From Enoplolaimus lenunculus (taxonomy: Eukaryota; Nematoda; Enoplea; Enoplida; Thoracostomopsidae): a stretch of 64,000 nt of DNA. Positions 23,701 through 35,700 of the stretch are shown one piece after another (position 1 is the stretch's first letter; each line of letters opens with the position of its first letter). Below the pieces are notes generated by a model, which saw nothing but the letters and a program-made list of their open reading frames with translations, was not told the origin of the DNA and did no database searches. The position numbers and the translations under genes were made by a program. Where the stretch lies: the NCBI GenBank assembly GCA_030248215.1, contig JASANG010003656.1, positions 1 to 64,000 on the forward strand, written 5' to 3'.

Positions 23701-26700
23701 AATAAGCCGAAACTAACAAGTTCACAAATATTTGATAAACTTACCAAATTAAACGCTATTTTAACAACCTAATTTGGTTTCACCTGCCGCTTCGGCTCCT
23801 GCAAATTTTGTTGGTCTCCGATTTTTTCACCTCTCGTTAAACCCTGAAAGCAGTTATAGAAACCTTTGTCGAGTGTATGTACGCAACACAAGATCATCCA
23901 TAGCAACTCACTTTATTATTTTTTCGGTTACATACTTTACCAAACAGACTTGAGTACTAAGTCGAAGCAAAATGAGGTGTATGTACTGTTGCAACAAATT
24001 TGTACAGACGATTAGCAGCTCTGCTTGGATAACACAGGCCAACAGCACCTTGCTACTCACTGCGCCAAGAGTGCGACTGCAGCTTTCGCCGTCTGTTGAA
24101 ACGTTACTCGTAGCTTCGCTTGCTTGAGGCCGAATTAATGATTAGTTTTCAGACCTGGAAAGGGAATATTTTTTAATTATTTTAGCACACGAAAATGTCC
24201 AAGCTCTATAATTCTTTTTAGGTCAGATACCAAAGCAAGTATTAAGTTTGGGTTTTAATCATCATAGGCATCAGACAACTCCATTTAGTTTATAGTACTG
24301 TAATCATCATAGGCATCAGACAACTCCATTCAGTTTATAGTACTAACTTCTAAATAATCAAACGTGTCATCGTTTAGTAACACTACGTGTTAAATTCTAT
24401 ACTATAGATGTTCAAATCGCTGTTACAGAATAGTTATATGTATTTATAGTCGCTTATTAAAACTGCCAGGTCGATAAGAACCTGGTTTGAAAGACCTGAT
24501 TCGAAATTCGGTTCAAATATATATCCGAAAGGTTTCGCACGGTGACTGTTATTGGCATTCTGACAAAAATAGCTTGTCTCATAGTGTTTCTCTAAGTTCA
24601 TATGTACGTCTGACTGGCCGCCTGCTAATGTAGATTGGCTGTCAATAAAATTATTTGAAAACCGAATATATTTCGGCTTTAGTTGACTGCCTGCCGAGTT
24701 AGTTCGCAGTTTAAATAGCCAACGTAGTAAAGCTCGTGTAAAGGAACAGAAGTAGCATGTGCTCATCTAATTTACTAACTTTGGACATTTTGGGTACTGT
24801 TAAAATGACTTTTCAAATTAGCGCTGTTCATGAATGGGTATATGTATGCTACAAAATTCTTGTAACGTGTTAATTCACAGTGTTTTGTGCAATTGCTTTC
24901 AACTTGGCCGTTAAGTTTCGCTTATCACATTTTGATGAAGCCCTGTGACTTACGATAACTTTGGACAATAACGGAAGTGTCCTGGACGTGAGATTATTTT
25001 AAATATGCCGCATTGTTAACCTTCGCTTATAAAGTTTCATCGCGGCTTTGTTATTAAGTTAACAGACAGCATATTATATAATTTTATATTTTAGCGATCA
25101 CACCAGAAGGCCTTTTGTGTCAAAGTAGGGATCAGCAGGCTTGGCATGGCTGTCGTGCGACTAAAGGATTGATTGGCAAAGGTTCATTTTTGATTTACTT
25201 GCTTATTATAATGTCGTTTTAACAAACTGCGCTAATTTTTCAACTATTCGTTAATCTGAGTATAGCGTCCTGGTATATTTCTAAGCGGGGGCTTTTAAAC
25301 GAGAGTGAAAATTTTGTTTGGAAAAATAACACTGAATAGGTATATGTTTAATTGTTGTATACAATATGTTTCAGGTAAATATTACTACGAAGCAGTAGTT
25401 AGCGATGATGGCTTGTGTCGAGTTGGATGGTCGACGTTGGATGCAACTTTGGATTTAGGTTTGTTCTTTGGTGCTTCTTAATTTAATTTTGCGAATACAG
25501 TTGTATAGTGCACGTACAGTGATGAGGTTACAGATATAAAAATGGCGGCGTTTTAGGCTGCTTATAATGTCTTTAACAGCATAATTTGGCTTACAGGCAC
25601 TGATCGTCGTGGATTTGGTTATGGCGGAACTGGCAAAAAGAGTTTTGGTAAACAGTTTGATACGTACGGCGAGGTAAATATGCTCTGTGGCGTTTACAAA
25701 TTTGTTTAATATCAGGAATGTAGCGGTCGAACATATTCACAATTTGTAATTAAAATAATATTGGCAATCTACTGTAAGGTATTAACGCGAAGAGTTGCAT
25801 GAAAATAGTTGCCAGTTTCTGTATTACATTTAATGATTTGTTCACAATTCGATTAGAATCATTTTCTGTATTTAATGCAAATTTTGTTTGTGATCATATG
25901 CTTCAGCCATATGGCCTTCAAGATACAATTGGATGTTATTTGGACCTGGACAAACACACAGTTACGTTTTCTCGCAATGGTAAGTTTTTGTAACATACAG
26001 TAAGCAACAATTGAGCGCATTGCTGTTTGATGACGTGAAAGAATGCCTATTATGTTTTTGCTTCTACTTCAGTTCTCAGTCCTTTACAGTTGGTCTCAGT
26101 GCAAGTCCGTCATCTCTAGTGTGTTAATTTGTATTGCAGGAATTGTATTTCCGAAGGCATATGATATTCCGCAGGATTTGAGCAAACTGGCATTGTTTCC
26201 TGCTGTGTTGCTTAAAGTTAGTTTCTTCGTTTATACTTTGCCTTTGGTAATGCTTTGGAACGATTTTGGACCGTGGTGTACCAAACCAGTTAAACCATTT
26301 ATGCTTACAATTGAACTTACAAGCTGTTAAAAATAGTATAGTTAGATAACATATTGACCTTGCAATAATAAGTACGAATTAGGGTGGCTACGGCCTCCTC
26401 TCGGTACGTCCTTGTTTGTTTTGATGTCAGTGACGCGATCCGTTAATTACTTGTTGTATTTGAGATCTTAATTTTCTTTAAATGACATGCAGTCCCCTCA
26501 TTGTGCACACAATCACACGTTCAAGTATAGGATTCAAATATTTGGTTTTTTGCCAGATTGAGATAAAAATGTACCTTAATAGCTAGATTACAGAACAAAG
26601 ACAGTCATTAGAAAGTTTCATTGTCATCACCATGATTGACACTTAATTTGCGCGTACTATACATTAGTTTTGTGATTCAGAATGCTGAAATGAAGTTCAA

Positions 26701-29700
26701 TTTTGGCGCGGAGCCTTTTAATTTTCCACCAAAGGTACGTAATGAGTGTAATTTGAACTTTGCAACTAATTAGCAGAAGATATTTTAAATCAGTGAGTTT
26801 TGATTTTAAGCACGATAGTTCAAGCAGAATAGGTATCTGGAGCATTATGTTTGTACCTGATTTATTCATTCAGTTTGATGACAGTGCCACAGGTTTCTAC
26901 GTGTTAATGTTAATACGTGCGCGCTGCGGTTAGGTCTTATTACCCAACATTATAGAATTCGTTTGCATGGTTCTTTATTTTTAATAATCTTTCTGGAGTT
27001 GCGAAGAATTGAAATAAACATGTTAAAATACAGAAAATTGTTCATCTTAGCAAGATCAGCTTTGGCTCCTGTTGACAGTTCTCTGTATATTGTGCAAACA
27101 AAGTTAAGGCATTGCAATTTGCTCGTTTATGACTTGACACTCTGCTGTATGGTTTTTTTACTTTTTAGGATGGTTATATAGCGGTATGCGAAGCACCATC
27201 CGATTGCGTTTTTAACTCAACTGTTCATGGTTCGTAATTGCAAGTTTTATTTTAATAGTATGAAACAGCTTACTGCTGGCTTTGAAACAGCTTACTCCTG
27301 GCTTTCTCTCTAATGGGTGCCAAACACAAGTAAATTAGATCAAAATTGGAGTTTTTACACCTCAATAGGAACTAAAAACTTTCAGACTCCACTGTCTTTT
27401 ACAGGGCGAGCTTTATGTTATATAGTTAGCAGCACCATCGTCTTATACTTGCTTCAGAGAAATCTGCTCTGCTTTCTGAGAAATGTTTTCTGCTTTATGT
27501 GTAGGATAAAGATTGCGTGTACGTGTTGTCAAATATTTAATGGTAGATTCTTTTATTAAAAAGCATATGGCAAAAACATTAACCGAATTAAAAAAATACG
27601 ATTCCGGTTATATCTGAATTGGTTGTGTCTGCGGCGCACGAAGATTAGTGGAGGAATAGAATAAACAGAAAATTTAAGAAAACTACTATGTATGAGGTGT
27701 TTGCTGCCAATTAGTAGAAGTGGCAGTGTAGATGATTTGTTTTACGCGCAATATTAGTTTCTATATAGATTGTCCGGTATAGATATTTGTATGTGTGTTT
27801 TAGGCCAAAGTGCGCAAGTATCACGTGCGCCAAAACCAAACGAGCCAATGTGTATAATTATTGAACCATCTCGAGAGCTGGCTGAACAGGTGAACGTAAT
27901 AACTTTTAAATGAGAGTAACTGTGTGGCTTCCTTTGCAAGGTTGTGAAAAATTAATTAAAAACTATAAAATAAAAAACTGTTTGTGTGCAAACACTTTGT
28001 GGAGGAACTGTGATGTTTCCAGTTTTTATTTTGTAACAACTGTGCGTAACATGTATAATAATTACCGACAGAGAAAATGTCGATTCAGACACGCGCAACG
28101 CATCAGGCGTCGAGCGTCCAAAACGTAAGGCAAGCTAAGCGTGCCAGTATTTTTTCATAACGGCTCTAAGACGTTAAACTGTCATTAGTAGTCTGCACAC
28201 TTTGTTTAATGTCTTTCTCTCTCAACCTATATTTATTGCAAAGTTGGCAACGAAAAGGCGTAACTGTTTCCGGAATGGAATAGCTCGCATCAACCATCTA
28301 ACAGGAGTTAACGAGGTGAAGCATTCTGAAGTCTGCAGGTGGAATATGAGATGGATTTGTTGTAGAAGTGAAATAAACAACGTATGAGTTTATGTATCAG
28401 AGTGTTGAGTGGTCATTGTAGGCTGAACTACCATTGGTATAATTTTAAATTAGCAGTAACAAATGAACGTTTATTTTGTCCTAATGAAGCAGATACAGGG
28501 ACTCACTTCCTCATAAGATGTGAGAAATATGCAGTTTTGCGGGTCGAAGTCTTTGGGGCAACGGTTCTTCAACATGATAGGGCTCCACAGTTAGATATTA
28601 GGAATATCATTTGCTTTTTAGTAGAACCTAAGCAAGTACTTAAAGGCTGCTTGACGGAAAATGATGATCGAAGAAGAGGTAGCAGAGTACTGTGCTTTCC
28701 AAGGTCTGCGCACTCTATATGCCATCTTCTTCTTCTTCTTCTTCTGCTTCTCAAAGCCACGATCTACTGACCATAGGCCACGCCAGATTTGAGTCTAGCG
28801 CATGCGCGGAGAAAGCGGATAACATTGGCCGGCTCATCAAACAGCACCGTTTCAGACTTGACGGGTAGATATAGGTGTCGAACAGTGTCGCCAATGGGAC
28901 AGTCCCACAGTGCATGGTTTAGGTCATCCATCTCGTAGTTGCACACTGAGCATCTTGGGTTTGGTGCTTTCCGAATGTGATGTAGGTACCAATTGAGGAT
29001 TGGCGACTTTTCACCACATCTGAGCTGTGCCAAAATTCTCCGTTCCCGTCTTGACAGGTTGGCTTCTTTATCTCTGTTGGGTGGGGGTCTGATGCCGGCT
29101 CTCATCAGTTCGGCTGCCAACTTGTTTCGGTGTATGCGTTTGATGGTAGTTTTAGCCGTCTCGAAGTCGATTGGGGCATCTGATTGTTCCATTCTGTTCC
29201 CTTCTCCAGCAAGTTTGTCGGCTTCTTCGTTGCCTTCTATGCCAGCATGGCCAGGGATCCATTGGACAATGACTTTCTTGACCCTATTGCACACTTCTGA
29301 CATTGCAGTCCAGAGATTCTCGAAGCTCTTGGTTTTGATTGAGATGATTCCTCCATTGAGGTTCATGACTAGAGATTGCGAGTCGGTCAAGATCCATATG
29401 ACATCCGTGGTTTGCAGTGGCAAGTTTCTCAGTTCGTGCAGTCCTTTTGTCATTGCAGTTTGCTCGGCTTTGTAGCTGGAAGTAAACCGGGCTGCCGGAA
29501 GGCTAAGCCTAATCTCACGGTCCTCCATTTTGATGTAAATACCGGCGCCTCCATTTTCGAATGATTCAATTGCTGATCCATCCGTAAACATTGTAATGGT
29601 AGGCGGATCTAAGCTACTCAGCGTCGCTTCTGCAGCTTGCTTTCTGGTTTCAGGAGTGTCTGTTTTGCGTGCCTCAATCGTTAGCTGACAGTTTGTTTCA

Positions 29701-32700
29701 AGGTTACTCGGTCTTCTCCATGGGCACATGTTTGGCAGCACGAGTTCTTCTCTTGGCAGTGATTCTAGACCTGTATCGGTTGCGATTGCTTTGCCCGTTT
29801 CACGCCACGATCGTACAGATTTCAGCCTTTCATTGATAGAGCTATCTGCTGCGGTACGCAAGGGATTCGATGGTGGCAGTCTTTTAGCTTTTTCGTATGC
29901 TGTGGTGGCTAAGATAGCCTTCCGGTCTCGAAGCGGGACAAGGCCAGCCTCATTGAGCGTCTTCTTCTCATTTGAACCTGCACACGGTCCAGCTATGATT
30001 CTTGCACCGGCTGTTTGTTCCCGTTGCAGTTGTTTCATCGATGTTTCAGTAGCCAGTGGCATCCATGCACCGCCTGCGTATTCGATTGCGCTTTGTATGT
30101 AGGCCAAGAACACCGCTTTTAGATCTTCTTTAGCGCTTCCCCAGGATCCGTCTATCTATCTATCTCTGCGACGCTAAAACGTGCGTGCTGATTATCATCG
30201 TGTATAAGTCAAGCGCCTAGTATGTGATAGTTAAGACATATACTTTTCTTTAACGCAACAAAAATTAGAACGTTTTCCGATCTTATTTCGATATTTTGTT
30301 CGTGTCCCATAATGATCTTTGCATAAGTTAGTTTTATGTTTAGACGTACACTCAAATAGAAAAATTCAAGAAATATGTGGAAAATCCCTCAATACGGTAT
30401 GTTTTATTACGTATATGTGTTTATGTTTTACAGTTAACTTTTTATATTGCGTATTGACTTTTGCTGCATGACTTTGTGCGTGATGTTTTTTTGCAAGCGA
30501 TGTAAAATTTAAATGCGGCTGTATATGGATCGCAGGGTGGCACCGAATCCACGACTTGACCGAATCTGAAAACATTATTAATTTATAGAATCCGAATCTG
30601 AACCTTGCGTTTTGCAAATTTTTGATAAACACATTCAGTTCTTCATTGGAGATATGCTTCAATATTGTTTGATTTGAAATAAAAATAATAACAGAAAATA
30701 TTGATTTATATAACTAATGCTTAAAAATGTTGTTTATTGTTTAAAAGTATAAGCATATTGCCGAACATTGTTGATTTCGACTTTTTCCCAACAGAATCCG
30801 AACTGTCAATTTTTTGTTGAATCAGATCATTCGTTGCCGCCATGATGTATTGCTAGATTGTTTGATATTTCTTGTTAGACAAACTAAAGCCGAAGGTTTT
30901 AAAGCAAGTGTTAGCTATTGTCTGTATTTAGAAATCTGCTAGTCATTGGTGGAGTTCCAGCCAAAGATCAAATCGCTGCGATGCGCAACGGTGTGGATAT
31001 TGTGACAGGAACCCCTGGACGGTTGGATGAATTTATATCATCGGGACAGCTTTCCCTTGCGCAAGTAATTCTTTGTCTTCTGAGCTTTTGCTGTTAAATG
31101 AAATTTAGAGTTTGAAAATAGTTTATAAAAGAAACGCGTAATTTGTACATTGTATCAAGACTAAGAAAACCCATGATTTGCCAAAATCTAAGCTTTGTTT
31201 GAAAAGTTTAGTTTTTAATCGTGTGTAATTCAGTTTTGTTGTTTGATTTAGGTTCGATTCTTCATATTGGACGAAGCGGTAAGTATATAGTAAACGTTTA
31301 TGTAGCACTGGATTGCTAGCATTTAGTACACGGCGCAATATGTTTATACGAAAATTTTGTGAAGGGTAACTGCTGGTAAGCAATACATGGGCTATTTTGA
31401 GCGCTTGACAGAAACTGATGTTCATTTTGTTGCCAAATACTTGTTTTTCTGTAACTGTCATACAGTTTTAGAATCAATGTTTGTTTGGAATATAATAATA
31501 TTGCAAATGTTTTGATCTTAAAAGACATAAAAATGAGATATCAGTTAAATGTGTTAAAGTTATGGGATGACAGGTAGAAGTAATATGGCAGTAACACATG
31601 TATTTACTATTTAGTATCAGTAACAAACCAATATTTATTCGTATTTTCACACGTCTTAGTTTAGTATTTCTGAAAGTTGATTTCACACAGTATTGGTTTT
31701 CAATCTACAAGGATCTTTATATGGCTATCAATGTTATCTCTTATTTAATTGGTTTTTTGTTTTTGTATAATTTGTGGTGCTCTAAATGGATTTGTTTCAG
31801 GACGGTCTGTTAAGTGCGGGATACGGTGAGCTAATTTATCGTATACACAGACAAATGCCCAAAGTAACACCGGATGGCCGCAGGCTGCAAGTAAGGCAGT
31901 TTTCTTGTACCTGTAGTGTTTAAATGGCTGCAAACAAGATAATACTTTGACTTTGCTGTTCATCGTCGAATAGAGAACATTTAATACTCGGACGCAACGG
32001 CATTGCATCGTGTAAAATTAAAGTAAAAAAGTTGTTGTTGAACTCTTGTGGTACATCGTCTAATAGGTGAACATTAATTTATACTCAGACTACATGACAT
32101 TGCATCGTGTAAAATGAAATGTAAAAAGTTGTTGATGAGGTTGTTTGCCGTTGTATTTGCTTACACTTTTATGATTGCATGTATGTATGTACTACTTTTT
32201 TAGTTTATTGTGTGCTAGAACTTTTTGTCGTTTTTGCGTCTGACACGTTTATTTTTCAGATGGTTGTGTGCTCTGCGACTCTTCATAACTTTGACGTCAA
32301 AAAGATGGCGGTAAGAAGGATGTCCGAATTTTGCTTCATGTTAGACACTAAATGTGATATCAGATCATATTGGCAGTTTGATTTAAACAATGAATGATTG
32401 TTTGTTGAAAAGTTAAATTTATATACGTGCACATTGGATTCGCTCAATACAGCTACATGTTCACATTCGATATAGAGTTTTTTAGAATAGCCTAATGCAT
32501 TTTCCTCAATGGGTTGACCTTAAAGGTCAAGACTCAGTGCCAGAAACTGTGCACCATGTTGTTGTGTTAGTCGATCCCAAACAAGACAAAAGGTGGATTA
32601 GTGCCAAAATGGCAATTGAGGTTAGTTTTACAGTTGTGTTGTTTTGCTTGCGTTACGGGAACGCATATATTTTGCCGCGTTTACACGACGAGCAGAATAT

Positions 32701-35700
32701 GAAATTTAGGGAAGGTACGGTTGCGGATGCTTCCAACTTTGAGGACGTGGACTTTTGTACTTCACATTCACCGATGCGAATGTTTTTCAAATTATCGTTT
32801 CCAAGTTTTAAACTTTGTTCGTCATGAATTCACGCGTTTTAATGCTCAAACAAATATGTGTTTGAATTTTTAATAAAGCACTATAGCAGAGATGGGAGTT
32901 TCGGTATCGGCAAGTCTCGGTATTTGGTACGTCTCGGTTTTTTTGTCTAGGTGATTTGGAACAGGGGCCAGGAGTCAGGGATACAGCAAAATGTATATTT
33001 GTATTGTTGAGGCAAGTTATGCTTGATAACATTTTCTGTGAAACTGAATTTTCATAGTTACGCAGTAATTATAAGTAGATATTCTGAAAAACACAAAAAA
33101 ACTACGAAAAAACATAAAGCCCTATTCACATATTCAAATTATTGCAGCGAGAGCGTGCAGTGGCAACTTGCACGAAATACTTGCCGCTCCAAGTATTTGT
33201 AAAGAATCATAACATTCCTTCTGAATCTTGACATGAATTTATGCGAATAATTTGTAGACGACTGCAATAAATATCAAACATAACCTATAATTTATTTTAT
33301 CAGTTCAACCAATGATGAGAAATTAATTCAACTTGCTAGGCTATTCATACCTACGAATAAATTCTTCTCTTATATTAATCATAAATAAATTGCAGCTGCA
33401 AGTTTCACACGTAAGAAACATTCGCGCGAAAAGATTTTACTCGAAATTTTACCGATGCAATTTCTATTTAGTATATACTTAAAAATTTAACACTGGTCCC
33501 ATTAGAATCGTCGTCGGCTGCGAAATATCAGACAAGTTTGGCATTTCAATCAAGTCATGCTTCTTGAATAAATTCAAAAAGTGTGAATTAATTCAAAAAG
33601 CGCTCAGCAACACAGTTACTGATTGGCCAGTCAACATGCAGGTGCAAGAAATTCACGCGACTGCGATCGCACGTGCGAATTTTATTTATTAGCGTAAATT
33701 CCAGTGAATAGTTTGTAGCTGCAAGAACTTTAAAGCTGTTTTGTAACCAAACTTGCACATGCAATTGGCACGTGTACGTCATTGTTGCAAAAACTAGCAC
33801 GTGTGAATAGGGTTTTAGAAATTTATTTTAAAAATTTTAATTTTTTCGGCGATGACCAGAAATTGGCCGAGACCGAGGCTTTTCTCGGCTGGTCTCGGTA
33901 ATCAGGTCTCAGTCTCGATCTGTCTAATTATAATGGTATGTTTCGTTGTGTAATTTTTTAAAAGTCGGCAGTGTTTAGTTCCACCACTAAACACTCGCTT
34001 CCGTAGGCGGAGGAGTGGACAGTGGTGGCGAGATGCATGATTTTAAGTCCCGCATCCGGGAAACCGATTTTGATCTAAAATCATCGTGCATTAACTCTTT
34101 CCCTCACTGATTACACTATGGCAACTATATGGAAATAGTATATGAGTAATACATGAAGTGTAAGTGGTTAACTTTTTATGTGCAATATAAAATATCCACA
34201 AGGCATGAGAGCCCCTGCAGCCTCGAACGTCAAGCTCTTGAAGTTGAGTAGTGATAGTAAACGCGTCCACTTGTGATACTGGGTTTGAATTTCCAGCTGA
34301 AATTACAGCTCAGAGGAAATTGATAACATTCATGTGAGAATCTACTAATAGTTTTTAGTGCTAAGTTTTGTGAAAACATCGGCAGAAATAGGTGCGGCAG
34401 TAGGATCCGCACTAAATTTTTTCAGGTCGTGCGGATACGGACATCTGTTACATCCCTAATGAAATTGTTTTATATTTTATGAAGCAGTTTTGACCTGTAG
34501 TAAGTGCGCATGCATTCGTTTTATAAGCAGTTTTATCTGCAATTATTATTTCACTGGTAAGAAAATATATTGGTTCTCGTTCTTGCAATTTGGTCCGTTT
34601 GCTATGAACTTAGTCCGAATTATATTATAGACTGATTTGGTTCATGCTCGCGATCAGCTAAGGCCCGGGAGTGAAACTGCAGGTATGTTTCTCAGGGATT
34701 AGCTCAAAGCTATAATTGGTTATTGTTGTATCATTAACTAATCAGTACGGTTTTGTTGTAGGATGCGGAGGTACAGATTATTGTCAATGCCGGGATAGTT
34801 CTTATTATATTGAGCCAGTAGCAGGGATGGGAGGTCTCGGTCAAAAAAGCGAGACCGAGACCAAGACCGACACCGACACCCAACCTGCTGAGACCGAGAC
34901 TTTTGGTCTCGGTCTTGGTCAATTTTTAACCGTTTCTGAAAATAAAAATAAGATTTTTTAACAAAAGTTTTGAATATTTTTATCTGGTCTGAATTGCCGT
35001 TTTATATAATTAAACTAATAAATCGTCGCCAAACTTTATTGTTTTACTTTATTTTTCACTTCGCACTTTCCCCATGCCCTTCGAAAACGGTTCGGGACAA
35101 ATTCCACTATCTTAAGACACCCTGCCCTCAGTGCAGCAATAACTCGAAGCTAATGTGTTGTTTTTGATCCCCAGCGCCGAATAGACTGGAGAATTTTCTA
35201 ACATAGCGTAGACGTTATAAATGCGGATGACCTATATTTTTCACACGATGCCATAATGTGTTAAGCGTGAAAATGCAACTATTCGTGCTTTTTCACAATA
35301 TGTGTTGTGTTTCCTTCCAAAAAATAGAATTTTGAGTGATTTGAGGGGTCATTCTGTCTCAAATCGCTGTATCACCAGGTAGCGGTGCTCCACAATCGCT
35401 CACTCTCTGCGTTGGTAGGCGAAATGCGCAAGTACATCCGGACCAAAGCTGCGATCCAAGGAAAGTTTTTGTGATTGACTAGCGCTTCTTCACCTCTTTG
35501 TTCTCGGTTTGCAAACCACCTTGACTTAGAAAAGCGAGTCCGAGACCAGATAAATCTCGAGACTTACCAAGACCCAGACCGCCCATCCCTGGCCAGTAGA
35601 GCGTAATATTAAGTTGCTGAATGCTTCTAGAAGAAAACGATAAAGAAGTTTCCTGTCAGTGAGACTGCAGCTTTCTCGTGGCAGGCTTTCGTCAATGTAC

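Larger units (their letters stand above)
22695..25094. other. DDX1 intron 5 (2.4 kb) with repeat remnants
   Basis: The long intron between exons 5 and 6 holds a decayed family A MITE (about 23513-23850), CCGGTATCCGG-type low-complexity stretches (22920-23270) and a 45-bp tandem duplication (24256-24345). No exon or nested gene was recognised. Confidence 0.5.
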
